From assembly GCA_015065645.1 (NCBI GenBank), contig SVPW01000015.1:1-47280 (forward strand): a stretch of DNA of 47,280 nucleotides, given 5' to 3'. Shown one piece after another: positions 9,301-18,257 of this stretch. Below the pieces are notes generated by a model. The model did not search any database. It was not told the origin of the DNA and saw only the letters and a list, made by a program, of their open reading frames with translations. Each line of letters begins with the position of its first letter. Positions within the stretch are counted from its first letter, which is position 1. Made by a program: the position numbers and the translations under genes. This DNA is from Oscillospiraceae bacterium. Lineage in GTDB: Bacteria; Bacillota; Clostridia; Oscillospirales; Acutalibacteraceae.

Positions 9301-10094
9301 AATACCAAAGGGGTATTGGCAAAATCGGAAGCTTTGCCAATCAAAAATCCGGTTTCAACCATAAAATAATCATTTTTAAGCTGATTATATTCGGCTTTTG
9401 GAACCGATGCTAAAAACCTGATTTCATCCTTGCTGTTTTTCTGTGCACCAATTATCTGCGGCTTTAACGCAGGCGAAACGGTTGCAACAAAGGTATCCAC
9501 CCGCCACAAAGCATTAGGCAAATCCTCACAAAAGGCAATCTTTTCAAGCACAGAAACAGAAATTGAAGTGATGCTTTTTAAATTCACACCAACCGAATCA
9601 CTTAACTTCACCACCGCATGATACCATGCGTTTTGTGAAACGGTAAGATTTATTTGGGATAGCGGGAACTTATACTGTTTACCCGCCGAATCACCGATAA
9701 TAAAACAAGCAGTATCAGAATATGAGCTTAAAACACGAGGCAATATATCCTCACCCGAAGCATTCACGCAGCGCATATCCCATTCAATATTGGTATAACT
9801 GCTCACATCCACCGAGGACATATTATAGGAAATGCGCCTCATAACACCGTAACCGCCGCTTATTTGCAATGCAGTACCTTCCGTTCCCGAAACGCTGTAA
9901 TCAATAACGCTGTTTCCGCCGTATGTCCAACCATTGGTGCAATCGGATAACACAAGCCTTTCCTGAGTGGCTTTGGTTACACCAAACGGCAACACGGTTA
10001 TTAACAGCACAGCCGATAACACCAATGATGCAAGCCTTACCAACACGGATTGGCGAAGTGAAAAAATCTGTTTTATTTTTGTATTAAAATTCAT
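6381..10094 (-). CDS. Secreted right-handed beta-helix (pectate-lyase-3-like) protein with N-terminal DC-x-GW module
   Basis: This 1237-residue protein is first in the left operon. It has a positively charged N-terminus and hydrophobic signal segment (about 15-43), one DC-x-GW module (about 46-195), a beta-rich stretch (about 200-350) and then two beta-helix entry motifs of the pectate-lyase-3 type: AIYDVVRDFGAPVNDLSRD with VVYLPEGVY, and VYDVTDYGALSGYDSTAAF with VYVPKGEYYV. Known relatives are polysaccharide lyases, GH28-like hydrolases or phage-type depolymerases, so the chemistry cannot be assigned. From about residue 360 onward it is a clear paralogue of the lipoprotein at 36101-38902, down to the shared Trp-Trp near the C-terminus. 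The ribosome binding site is weak (GAGAATGAT), but the consensus promoter at 10118-10146 supports this start. Confidence 0.85.
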   Translation of the reverse strand: MNFNTKIKQIFSLRQSVLVRLASLVLSAVLLITVLPFGVTKATQERLVLSDCTNGWTYGGNSVIDYSVSGTEGTALQISGGYGVMRRISYNMSSVDVSSYTNIEWDMRCVNASGEDILPRVLSSYSDTACFIIGDSAGKQYKFPLSQINLTVSQNAWYHAVVKLSDSVGVNLKSITSISVSVLEKIAFCEDLPNALWRVDTFVATVSPALKPQIIGAQKNSKDEIRFLASVPKAEYNQLKNDYFMVETGFLIGKASDFANTPLVFGSSRKYTNYSSGKLYTSAENDDILLFTLLLSEYTSGFDKNTEIAVRAYIICTCANGETQIYYSDDDYCGGYVVSIEEILSAAAAKEAIGMLENINFIEDDTPVIEVSDIPSGEKSHNAGEPYAVDLKYDDGSGLCIAIYDVVRDFGAPVNDLSRDCSPHIQSAMNAAKARGGGVVYLPEGVYRCNKPITVPGGVTLRGEWVSPETAEPASCGSIIAVYTGDITSDTSPFVSLKCGGGFRNITVIYPETANGSTATYSATIAELPAIGSDSYTVRNVTILGGSVGFDAATAWSELHYVKDVYISSLNTGIKINNVTDIGRLEGVHISPDYLLDNALFEVSSQNRQTLSQYMKNNTTGLYIQRSDWQYVYDLQINGVKRGIALESYIDVDDNYRVRGSNGQMFGVDITNCQTAIDVVYTNAIGYALTDVKISNCDNGIVFSNDYLASFEITNLEFLNSVKIPIVMNSKNNGKLSLTNSSFACTDVAEYAVEINYGNVSLQQCDFTQTQKHIRAQATAGSVSVLGCTFKGMPDIYRTSGRQDYIKIDNTPLNLPKSTYSHTYRRSVPKASSKYVYDVTDYGALSGYDSTAAFKAALLQAGKTGGTVYVPKGEYYVNEPLTVPSGVELRGIYDVPTHSVVAGSVICTTYGKYNENAKAFISLEANSGINGISFYYPEQSFTDFIPYSYTVRSLGENCWAINSVFINSYNALDFATYPSKGHYINYVSGSPLRRGIYVGNNSGNGWVENVQFNPHYWKRATLSMLDTTGSDALNNAVNLTLEAMIFGDNASEHVLGTFGYAAKDLLVFTSEGGKGTNGIFIGHGSDGCKNAVVARRLDCVVMINSELVSMNATSDMHHVVMEKDVGGTLALFNTTAWAQPLNSAIKMNGGNLIVSQIFYHNLENTKNIAEVNDGTLYMSSAMLPIKQVSFVVGNSAKVRLVADLLKQTLSNLPPDGAGNIPYSNSNGYISQAQSWWI

Positions 10095-10117
10095 ATCATT
10101 CTCTATTCTCTTGTGTT

Positions 10118-10146
10118 ATTATATCACACATATTTATATATTTCAA
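10118..10146 (-). promoter_or_regulatory. Sigma-A promoter of the beta-helix/dockerin operon
   Basis: On the minus strand, TTGAAA (10141-10146) and TATAAT (10118-10123) are 17 bp apart, about 24 bases upstream of the beta-helix start at 10094. No GC-rich terminator separates it from the upstream gene ending at 10211, so read-through from the long operon is also possible. Confidence 0.75.
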
Positions 10147-10202
10147 GCAAAATATAACAAAAAAGTTAAAATTTTTAATTTTTTTTATAATATTTACCCT
10201 AT

Positions 10203-10215
10203 AATTTGTATTATT
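10203..10215. promoter_or_regulatory. Putative operator (AATTTGTATTATT)
   Basis: This is an exact copy of the motif found at the locus promoters. Here it overlaps the stop codon of the GH42-like gene and lies about 57 bp upstream of the -35 box of the left operon. That position is unlike the other copies, which lie at or just downstream of +1. It may act at a distance or be fortuitous. Confidence 0.4.
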
Positions 10216-12283
10216 TCTTGCTTAAAAAGACATATTTATGTGGACCAAGTACACCATTATTAAAGCCCTCCGCAGCATAAGCCTTAACGTAATTTGTATC
10301 AATTTCATAATCGTAAGGTGTATGGTTAATAACAAGAAGACCGTTTTCAAATTCAATACGCTCTATTCCACGAACGCTTTTTTCTGCAAGACCAAGCTCC
10401 TCAATAACCCATTTTTCCACAGGTGTGCGGCGAATCATCGTAAGCGGATATTGCGCCTGTCTGCCATAGGCAACAGGAACCGGTTTTTGCACCTTTTCGC
10501 AATAGCAACGGCCAAAATCAATTCCGCTTACATATACTCTTCCCTTACCAACCTGTTTAACACCGATAGCCGTAAGTCCATCAGAGCAATACGAAGCAAT
10601 ATTTTCAACATCCTCAAAGCTCATAAATTTGCAACAGAATTCTGTAACCTCTTCCTCAAAAACAAAGGAATCGGATTTATGCTCCAAGGCATTTATGCCG
10701 AAAATGTGATGCAAGCCGCACCCTGCCCCTGCGATTACCGTACCACCGCCGTTAGCATAATTCACAAGCGCCTTTTCCAAGGAGGCATCGCTCAGATGCG
10801 AATACCATGGGTCACACGGAAGAACTACAAGCGAATACTGAGAAAGGGCTGCTTCACTCACCTGAGAACGGTCAAGAATATCGGCATTTATTCCAAGGTC
10901 AGCAAGCTGCTGATAATGACCCAAAAGGTCATTTCGGCTATGCCTGTAAAGTTCATCATTAAGACGGCGATTTTCCATTGTAAATGAGGCATAAGGGAAA
11001 ATTATTGCCGCTTTTTTGGAATTAATCCTTTTACCGGAAATTTCCCTTACCTTGGCAAACCAATCAAGCGCCTTTTTAACCGAAAGCTTACGGTTTTTAT
11101 CCCATTTACCAAAGTTTCCGCCATCATCAAGACCGCTATAGCCATAGAAGAACATATCGGTAGCACCTGCGCCAAAGCAGGAGGCTATTGACTCACCCGG
11201 TGTTACATATCCGTAAATATCGTTATAAAGGTATCTTCCAAGGAACAAGCCTGAAACGGGGTCCTTTCCGTTACAAGCACTTCTCAGAATTGCATTTTCA
11301 AAGGAAACCGCATAGGCATTTGCTTCTCCATAGGCATCAGCAGGAAGAGTATAGAAAGAAGGAGAATCAAGATATTTAGCCAAACGCCATAAATCAAGTC
11401 CTCTTTCACTTATTTCAACCCAATCGGTTAAAAAATACTTCCACTGCGAAAGGCAATCATAAAGGAATATGTTAGGAATCCTTTCACGCACACCCTCACA
11501 AAGCTCTTTATAAAACTCCTCCAAAATATCCTGACGGAAAAGCATATTATCCCTATGCATAATCATACGTTGAGTTTTTTCTGTTTTGCGGTAATCTTCA
11601 GCCGTCATAACAGGCCAAAGCTCCTTCATATCAAGCTCCTCAAATGAGGAAGCATTGATACCATATTCCTCATTCAGCTTTTCCACCGTTTGATATTTTT
11701 CTTTAAGCCAATCGGTATAAACCCTTTTGCCGTCATCATCAAAGGAGGGCATAACTGCAGGGCTGTGATAAAAATAACAGGGGGTTTTTTCTTCACCGTT
11801 TTCATTAACTGCCTTTGCCGCAGCATTTCCTGCCAGCTTTTCATAAAGATTAACATTATGCTCTATCATGGCGGCAGTTTGTGCCTTATCCCAATGGCGG
11901 TAGCCCCTGAAGGGCTTACCGTCACGGTCAATTACAGGATTTAAAATATCGGGCTTGCTGTCACGGATATGGGGATAAAGGTTATCCCCGTTATAGAAAA
12001 GGGTTAAAAAGTTTATACCCATTCCGTTTTTAGCACATTCTTCAACCATAAAGCGTTGCATTGCAACATATTCGGATTCATTACCTGTTTTGAAAAAATC
12101 GGTAAAATCCTCCCAAAGCTTAGAGTCAAGAATTATGGAATTAAAGCCCATTTCTGCAATTTCACGCATACCCTCACTCACAAGCTCACGGCTTGAATGA
12201 TAGGGCTCAAAAAAGTTGCCGAACCAAAGTGAAAAATGAGGTCTAACCTTACCCTCGGTACATTTTTCCTTGCTGTAAAGCAT
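10211..12283 (-). CDS. Cytoplasmic GH42-like (beta-galactosidase-fold) protein
   Basis: This 690-residue protein has no signal peptide. The start follows GAGGTG, which overlaps the stop of the preceding GH38 gene, implying translational coupling. The order resembles GH42: a TIM-barrel region (about 15-400) containing the family-like stretch WLKEKYQTVEKLNEEYGI (about 192-210), then a trimerisation-type Rossmann-like domain (from about 421, AIIFPYASF) and a small C-terminal beta domain. The usual Asn-Glu acid/base motif expected shortly before WLKEKY is not seen (HSPAVMPSF is there instead), and I cannot find the nucleophile Glu. It may be a divergent glycosidase or a GH42-like family with different residues. 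It is the last gene of the long transporter operon. Confidence 0.7.
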   Translation of the reverse strand: MLYSKEKCTEGKVRPHFSLWFGNFFEPYHSSRELVSEGMREIAEMGFNSIILDSKLWEDFTDFFKTGNESEYVAMQRFMVEECAKNGMGINFLTLFYNGDNLYPHIRDSKPDILNPVIDRDGKPFRGYRHWDKAQTAAMIEHNVNLYEKLAGNAAAKAVNENGEEKTPCYFYHSPAVMPSFDDDGKRVYTDWLKEKYQTVEKLNEEYGINASSFEELDMKELWPVMTAEDYRKTEKTQRMIMHRDNMLFRQDILEEFYKELCEGVRERIPNIFLYDCLSQWKYFLTDWVEISERGLDLWRLAKYLDSPSFYTLPADAYGEANAYAVSFENAILRSACNGKDPVSGLFLGRYLYNDIYGYVTPGESIASCFGAGATDMFFYGYSGLDDGGNFGKWDKNRKLSVKKALDWFAKVREISGKRINSKKAAIIFPYASFTMENRRLNDELYRHSRNDLLGHYQQLADLGINADILDRSQVSEAALSQYSLVVLPCDPWYSHLSDASLEKALVNYANGGGTVIAGAGCGLHHIFGINALEHKSDSFVFEEEVTEFCCKFMSFEDVENIASYCSDGLTAIGVKQVGKGRVYVSGIDFGRCYCEKVQKPVPVAYGRQAQYPLTMIRRTPVEKWVIEELGLAEKSVRGIERIEFENGLLVINHTPYDYEIDTNYVKAYAAEGFNNGVLGPHKYVFLSKK

Positions 12284-12293
12284 TTCTTACACC

Positions 12294-14867
12294 TCACTCA
12301 AAAATAAGTGTTTTTATCTCTTTTGGGGCAAATGTAAGCTCAAGTGCCTCACCGCAAAGCGGTATTTTATCACCTATTGCGGTTTCGGTAAGGTCTGCTT
12401 CATAAACGCTGCTGAATCTTTCGGCAACCTTTAAGCTGACCTTAGTTTCTTCTTCGTTAAGATTATAAAGTCTTAAAACAACGGCATTTTTACCGTCTGC
12501 CTTTTTAAAGGCGGTGTTCCAAACGGCTTTATCAGAAACGCAGAACAAGCCGTTTATCAAACTGCCGTCACAAGAAGCTGTATCGGAAATCTGCCATGCC
12601 GACATATCACCCGAAGCAAACTGCAATCCGCTTACGGCAAAGCTGTTAAACTCACTGCTTTCACCGACATAAATTTCATACTCAGCTGTATTTATGCCCT
12701 TGCACTGAGCATCGGGTGTGGGGAAAATGCCCCAATCGCCAAGCTGGTCAACACAACGCAACAAATTAACACACAGTGTATTACTTCCGTCACGAAGTAC
12801 CTCATACTCATAAAGGGCCCTTGTTGCAACAAGCAGAGCGTTTTTATCATCTTTTAGTCCCACAAACGATTGCAAGCGCTGTTCATTGGTATCCCATTTC
12901 CAATTAGGTCTGGTTGCAATTTCACGGCGAACAACATCAAACTGACCGTTTGCATAAACATAATCTGTTTTTATATCATTGCGGAACAATGCACGCAGGC
13001 GATGACATTCGCTTTCATTTTCCATTTTAACTGCAACCTTAATTGCACCGCTTGTACTTGTGAGCGTAACCTCGGTACAGATTTTAAACGGAACAGTAGC
13101 TCCGCTATAAGCCTCCTGATTGCGGTCATAGCTTTTTGGCAATAAAAACTCATGACAAATTTCAAATGTAACAAAATCTTTGCGTGCTTCCTTCAATTTA
13201 ATACTTGCGGCAGCACCCTCACTTGTTACAACATTTGTGCCATTGCCCTTGAAAATATATTCATCACCAATATCTGCGGTATCTTCATAAATATTAAGTC
13301 CCGTAAAGGTTTTGCCGCTTTTCTTATCAAATACGGTAAGGCTACCGTCATTTTCAATATCCAAACGCACAAAATCATTTTCCGCACTGCGTGAAGTGTG
13401 CTTCATAACACTTTCTGCACATTCTTCCCCGTTTCGTGAGTGTGCATAGAAAACGCTGTAACCAAAGGCGGGAACTTCAGATGCCACAAACCTAAATACA
13501 TAACGGTTTACATACTGAACCTTTCTGAAAGCATCATCAGGTAATGTATAGGTAAAGGTATGAGGATAAACGGTTGCTTTTTCACAAACGATATTGCCGT
13601 TTTCATCGGTAAGATAAAGCTCCGGCATACCCAGCTCTTCAGGAACATCAATAACCGCCGTTACAATATCACTTCTGCTGTAAAGCGAATTATTAAATAC
13701 CACAGCGGCAAAATCCGCACCGCTTTTAACCTTTAAGCCTTTTTGCAACCAAGCAACCGCTTCATCGGTAATGGCTTCGGCTGTGTGGATAACATTATCA
13801 AAGCGGGTCATCATCTCACTGTGAACCTCATCCACACTGCATCCGCAGATAGAATCGTGTGCATGATTTTCCATAAGGCGTTTCCATGCAAACTTAAAGA
13901 AATCATAAGGGTATTCCCCGCCGTTTAAAAATGCCTGTGTGCCAAGTGGCTCTGCCATACGCTCAAGAGCATTTTGTGCGGTATGATTTTTTTGTTTTAA
14001 ATATATTCTTGAGCTTGCGGTGGAAATAAGCAGATTAAAGCCTGCTGTATTTTGTCCCGTCATTTCTTCACAGATAACGGGATATTCCTCATTATTTTTA
14101 ACAAGCTCTGCCATATAATCGGGAATATTGCTGTGTATGAACGTTACATCATCCCCTGCGGCTTCATTCATAGCCTTTATGGCCTCACCAAGATTCAACT
14201 GAACCGGCTGGTGGTCACTGCCGTTCATTCCAAGATAGTGATTCATTTTTGAAGCACATCTGAAATTACCAAGCATTTTTTGCACCCTTTGCTCAGCTAA
14301 TTCGGGGTCTGTGGGAAGCTCAGCCGCATTGTTATACCATGGGGTAAAATGCGCTCCGAAAACACGGCTTCCATCAGGCGATTGCCAAATAACCTCTGCC
14401 TTGTTTTCAACTCCTCTTCCAAAAACCACCGAATCAATACCACATTTTTTAAATATCTGCGGCATTTGAGAAATATTACCAAAGCTATCGGGCAAATAAC
14501 CGATTTTAAGCGGCTTAACACCCAAATCCTTTGCTGTTTCAAAGCCCATAAGCATATTTCTCACATTGGCTTCATCGCTAACAAGAAACTCATCCTGCAA
14601 AACATACCAAGGACCCACCTGTATTCTGCCGTCATCAATAAGCTTTTTAAGGCGGTCATACATATACGGCTTAATTTTAAGGTAATCCTCAATTACTATC
14701 ATCTGTCCGTCAAGATGATAGTATTTATACTCAGGATCACTTTCCATTTTCTCTATAAGAGCATCCATCAGCTTTATAAGACGAAAACGGTGCTTTTCAA
14801 AGGGCAAATACCATTCTCTATCCCAATGGGAATGAGGAACGATATGAATAGTTTCTTTCTTGGACAT
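12294..14867 (-). CDS. Alpha-mannosidase, GH38 (MngB-like type)
   Basis: This 857-residue cytoplasmic enzyme has no signal peptide. GH38 enzymes are zinc-dependent retaining alpha-mannosidases. The zinc motif HSHWDREW is at about 12-19, the probable nucleophile Asp is near 127 (PDSFGN), and the second zinc region HAHDSICGC is near 335; the helical middle domain and beta-sandwich C-terminus typical of the family follow. It most resembles the class containing E. coli MngB, but specificity is not shown by sequence. It lies between the second solute-binding protein (14-bp gap) and the GH42-like gene, which suggests trimming of oligosaccharides after import. Confidence 0.9.
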   Translation of the reverse strand: MSKKETIHIVPHSHWDREWYLPFEKHRFRLIKLMDALIEKMESDPEYKYYHLDGQMIVIEDYLKIKPYMYDRLKKLIDDGRIQVGPWYVLQDEFLVSDEANVRNMLMGFETAKDLGVKPLKIGYLPDSFGNISQMPQIFKKCGIDSVVFGRGVENKAEVIWQSPDGSRVFGAHFTPWYNNAAELPTDPELAEQRVQKMLGNFRCASKMNHYLGMNGSDHQPVQLNLGEAIKAMNEAAGDDVTFIHSNIPDYMAELVKNNEEYPVICEEMTGQNTAGFNLLISTASSRIYLKQKNHTAQNALERMAEPLGTQAFLNGGEYPYDFFKFAWKRLMENHAHDSICGCSVDEVHSEMMTRFDNVIHTAEAITDEAVAWLQKGLKVKSGADFAAVVFNNSLYSRSDIVTAVIDVPEELGMPELYLTDENGNIVCEKATVYPHTFTYTLPDDAFRKVQYVNRYVFRFVASEVPAFGYSVFYAHSRNGEECAESVMKHTSRSAENDFVRLDIENDGSLTVFDKKSGKTFTGLNIYEDTADIGDEYIFKGNGTNVVTSEGAAASIKLKEARKDFVTFEICHEFLLPKSYDRNQEAYSGATVPFKICTEVTLTSTSGAIKVAVKMENESECHRLRALFRNDIKTDYVYANGQFDVVRREIATRPNWKWDTNEQRLQSFVGLKDDKNALLVATRALYEYEVLRDGSNTLCVNLLRCVDQLGDWGIFPTPDAQCKGINTAEYEIYVGESSEFNSFAVSGLQFASGDMSAWQISDTASCDGSLINGLFCVSDKAVWNTAFKKADGKNAVVLRLYNLNEEETKVSLKVAERFSSVYEADLTETAIGDKIPLCGEALELTFAPKEIKTLIFE

Positions 14868-14881
14868 ACTTTAAATACCTA

Positions 14882-16306
14882 TTATCTTCCTTGATTAATT
14901 ACTTCGTCAATAAGAGCCTGAACTGCATCCTTACCTGAATTTATAATAGTTGCGGCATCGGCATTGGGGTCACGAGCGATAGGCTTAAATATAGCGGTAA
15001 TGGTTTGAGCCTCAAAGCTCTTATCAATACGGCTGTACATAAATACAGGGTCATAAATTACATTGGGAAGAATGTAATCAGTAAGAACCTTTGCAGACTC
15101 ATCATCGCTGTAATAAAGGGTTGCAATTTCTTCCTGCCATACATCAAGCTCAGAATAAGAGGTTGCGGCAAGTGCTTCCAAAATAATACCTGTAGCCTCA
15201 GGATTATCAATAGAGCTTGGAACGCAAACGATAGGAGTATTATGGTCGATAGCGCTGTAATACTTATCTACATCAGGGCCCATAGGAACAGGAACAAGAC
15301 CGTATTCATCTTCCATTTCACGAAGAGCCTGACCACGGGTTGTAAGGTTCATATAGAATGTAACCTGACCGTTGATAAACATTTCTGTACAGAGTGAGGA
15401 GTCACCGCCACCGTAATAATAAGCACCGGGAGGAGCAAACATACTCTTCAAGGTTGTAAGGGTGGGGATAACATTCTCATCGGTCATAGCATAACGAACA
15501 AAACCGTTATCATCAATATCAAACATATTAAGTCCGTTTGCGAGGTAGAATGCGGTGATACCGCCGTCAAGACCGCCTGTGATTGAATAAATATCATTGC
15601 TTCCGAAAGCAGCATCGCTATCGGTATCCTTCATTGCTTTGTTAAGAAGACGACCAAAGTTTTCCCAATTCCACTTGCCCTCTTTAAGGAGCTTATAGGG
15701 GTCATCAAGACCGAGCTCAGAAATAAGGCGCTTATTGAAATAGATACCAAAACCGTGAGTATAGGGATTTGCAAATGCGGCAGATGCACCGTAACGCTCA
15801 CCCGAAGCCAAGGAAACGGTATCATCATAAATATCTATCCAATGGTCCTTTTTGAAGTTTACATTGGGGAGTGTGGACATATCATAAAGATATTCACCAA
15901 CAGAAAGCTTACCGTATGTGAAAAGGGTAACATCCATAATATCGGCAACCTTTTCACCCGACATTATTCTGGGGTACATTTCATCATAGAAGCTGGTGGG
16001 GTCATAATAATCGTAAGTGATGGTGCAGTTAAACTTTTCTTCAATAGCCTTGTTTCTTGCAAGGATAGCATCGGAAAGCTCAGAAGCACCGGGCTCCATA
16101 TTGGGGCGGTCCTCACTGCCGTAATAGCAAGCTTCGGCAATAATGAAGTTATAGCCGCCAAGGTCCTTATCGGGCATTTTGTTGAGATATTCAAAGGTGG
16201 TTCCCTTTGAACCTTTTCCTGATGATTTCTCATCATCGCCGCAGCCGCAAAGTGCAACTACGAGCAAGCATGCACAAATGATTAAGCTTAAAACTCTTTT
16301 TTTCAT
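14882..16306 (-). CDS. Lipoprotein solute-binding protein of a carbohydrate ABC transporter (system 2)
   Basis: This 474-residue family-1-type solute-binding protein has a lipoprotein signal ending LCGC (Cys22), so it should be tethered to the outer membrane face. The ATG at 16306 follows AGGAGGT by seven bases; the longer frame from 16348 has no site. The body has the two-lobe pattern of sugar-binding proteins (for example LISELGLDDPYKLLKEGKWNWENF in the ligand region). It follows two permease genes in the same operon, an unusual order because the binding protein usually leads. The ligand is unknown, presumably an oligosaccharide released by the surface enzymes. Confidence 0.88.
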   Translation of the reverse strand: MKKRVLSLIICACLLVVALCGCGDDEKSSGKGSKGTTFEYLNKMPDKDLGGYNFIIAEACYYGSEDRPNMEPGASELSDAILARNKAIEEKFNCTITYDYYDPTSFYDEMYPRIMSGEKVADIMDVTLFTYGKLSVGEYLYDMSTLPNVNFKKDHWIDIYDDTVSLASGERYGASAAFANPYTHGFGIYFNKRLISELGLDDPYKLLKEGKWNWENFGRLLNKAMKDTDSDAAFGSNDIYSITGGLDGGITAFYLANGLNMFDIDDNGFVRYAMTDENVIPTLTTLKSMFAPPGAYYYGGGDSSLCTEMFINGQVTFYMNLTTRGQALREMEDEYGLVPVPMGPDVDKYYSAIDHNTPIVCVPSSIDNPEATGIILEALAATSYSELDVWQEEIATLYYSDDESAKVLTDYILPNVIYDPVFMYSRIDKSFEAQTITAIFKPIARDPNADAATIINSGKDAVQALIDEVINQGR

Positions 16307-16361
16307 AAAATTACCTCCTGAATTTATAAATACTCTTTTAAAGAGCAATATACTTATTTAA

Positions 16362-17300
16362 TTATCCAACAATTCCGCTTCGCTCAATACCCTGAATAAG
16401 CTTTCGCTGGAACACAAGATAAAACACAAACAACGGTGCAATTATCATAATTACCGCTGTATTCTGCATAACTGATGACATCATAGTACCTGTTGTAATA
16501 GCTTCTGTAGCTATTCTGGTAACCTTATTAAGAATCATCGGTAAAACTACCATACTGCGGTTGAAAAGTCCCGAATAGAAAGTATCTGTCCATTGCCAAG
16601 CAAAGGAAAGCAGGAAGATTGATACCAGCATAGATTTTGCAAGTGGCATCATTATGCTGAAAAACGCACGAATGGGATTACAGCCGTCAACCCAAGCCGC
16701 CTCATTGAGCTCATGAGGAACACCCTTAAAGAATTGACGCATAACGAATATGTAAAGTCCGTTTTTAAGACCCAAAGCGGTAGCCGAAAGAATGGTTGAA
16801 GGTAAAATAGTTTCAACCAGCTTGATATTTCCTATACCAAAAAGCTCAAACAACCCGAAAATATCAAAATAACGGAATTTCATATACATTGAAAGATAAA
16901 GGGTTTGCGGCGGAATAATTATGGTAAGAACCGCCATAAGGAAAAAGAATGTGCGCCCTTTAAACTTAAACTTTGCAAAGCCGTAACCAACCATACAGCA
17001 GGTAAAGGTTTGCAAAACGGCACAGATTGTAGAAATGAGTGCCGAATTAAAGAATGCCGGCAGATATTCACCATACTCAATAACACGCATAATGTTATCA
17101 AATGTGGGATTAAGCGGAACCATCCAAACGGTTGGGTTTTGAAGATCGGAAAGGCTCATAAACATAGCCGAAATTTTCTGCAAAAAGGGAGAAATGATTA
17201 CATAAGAAAGACCCAAAAGCAGAATAAACCTGAAAAGCACCCAAATTATATTGGAGGCCGAAAACTTTGCAGCAAGTTTTCCTTTATTCATTTTTTTCAC
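16362..17300 (-). CDS. Carbohydrate ABC transporter permease (YtcP/MalG type, system 2)
   Basis: This inner-membrane permease has about 312 residues and six predicted membrane spans. The EAA loop that contacts the ATPase reads ELNEAAWVDGCNP. I chose the GTG at 17300 because AGGGGGTGA lies about five bases upstream; the GTG at 17309 would sit inside that site. The preceding permease stops at 17313, so the two are coupled. No ATPase gene is present in the window; many Bacillota sugar transporters of this class use a shared MsmX-type ATPase encoded elsewhere. Confidence 0.88.
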   Translation of the reverse strand: MKKMNKGKLAAKFSASNIIWVLFRFILLLGLSYVIISPFLQKISAMFMSLSDLQNPTVWMVPLNPTFDNIMRVIEYGEYLPAFFNSALISTICAVLQTFTCCMVGYGFAKFKFKGRTFFFLMAVLTIIIPPQTLYLSMYMKFRYFDIFGLFELFGIGNIKLVETILPSTILSATALGLKNGLYIFVMRQFFKGVPHELNEAAWVDGCNPIRAFFSIMMPLAKSMLVSIFLLSFAWQWTDTFYSGLFNRSMVVLPMILNKVTRIATEAITTGTMMSSVMQNTAVIMIIAPLFVFYLVFQRKLIQGIERSGIVG

Positions 17301-17312
17301 AATCTTCACCCC

Positions 17313-18254
17313 CTAATCTCTTTCCTGATAGAAGGTAAAGCGGTAGCAGATGAAAGCAACAACTCCCAAAATCACCATTACCATACCAAGATACAGCCAA
17401 GCCATTGCAGAGGATGCACTGTAATTCATTTTGTTAAAGGCAACATCATCAATAAGTGCCATAATTGGGTTATCCGAACGGGTAAATCCATCAATAACGG
17501 TATAGATGATATTAACCAGAATAATGGGGCTTAAAAGCGGCACGGTTATCTTCCAGAAGGATTCCCAACCGTTAGCTCCCTCAACACGGGCAGATTCATA
17601 AACCGCAGGCGAAATTCCCTGTAAACCCGAAAGGAAGAGAATTATCTGAACACCCGAATAGTTTACAACGCTGTAAATGTTGTTTACCAAGTTCACAATG
17701 TAATCAACAACCTCTGTTGGGATATACATTTCTTCAAGCATTATTTTAATATTTGAAATATCAAAGCCGCCTGCCGCTGTGGTGGAAGCTCCTGTTTCAA
17801 TACCGGCGGTGCTTCCCATACTTTCAAGCATTGCGTTTGACATATCAGCCTTTAAAACAATACCTGTTGCCATAATTACAGGCAGGAAGAATATTGCACG
17901 GAAAATTCCTCGTGCAGGCATTTTTTGATTTAAGATTACCGCCACAAAAAGGCTGAAAATGATTATTGCGGGGCTTTGAAGAAGCAAATTGCCTATAAGT
18001 GATACGGTATCACGAATAAAGGTTGCGTGGGTGAAAAGAGCATATTTATAGCTTTCCAAGCCCACAAAGTTTAAATCATAACCGCCTGTACCCATTTTTA
18101 TATCATTAAGACTAAACCAAAACGAATCTGCGATTATTGAAATAAATACAAGCACAAAGCCCACAACAAACGGAGAGATAAAAAACCAGCCGTAAAGCCC
18201 GTTTTTGCGCTCAAGTGCGCCTTCAGAAAGCTTTTTCTTTTTCAACTTTTTCAC
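17313..18254 (-). CDS. Carbohydrate ABC transporter permease (LplB/UgpA type, system 2)
   Basis: This permease has 313 residues and starts at GTG 18254, six bases after AGGAGGGG, which overlaps the stop of the upstream DUF5696-like gene. It has six membrane spans and the EAA-type loop VYESARVEGANG. Between spans there is an extra external segment of about 60 residues (near 160-215) rich in Thr, Ala and Gly, longer than in MalF-type relatives; it may contact the binding protein. It pairs with the permease at 16362-17300. Confidence 0.88.
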   Translation of the reverse strand: MKKLKKKKLSEGALERKNGLYGWFFISPFVVGFVLVFISIIADSFWFSLNDIKMGTGGYDLNFVGLESYKYALFTHATFIRDTVSLIGNLLLQSPAIIIFSLFVAVILNQKMPARGIFRAIFFLPVIMATGIVLKADMSNAMLESMGSTAGIETGASTTAAGGFDISNIKIMLEEMYIPTEVVDYIVNLVNNIYSVVNYSGVQIILFLSGLQGISPAVYESARVEGANGWESFWKITVPLLSPIILVNIIYTVIDGFTRSDNPIMALIDDVAFNKMNYSASSAMAWLYLGMVMVILGVVAFICYRFTFYQERD

Positions 18255-18257
18255 GGC

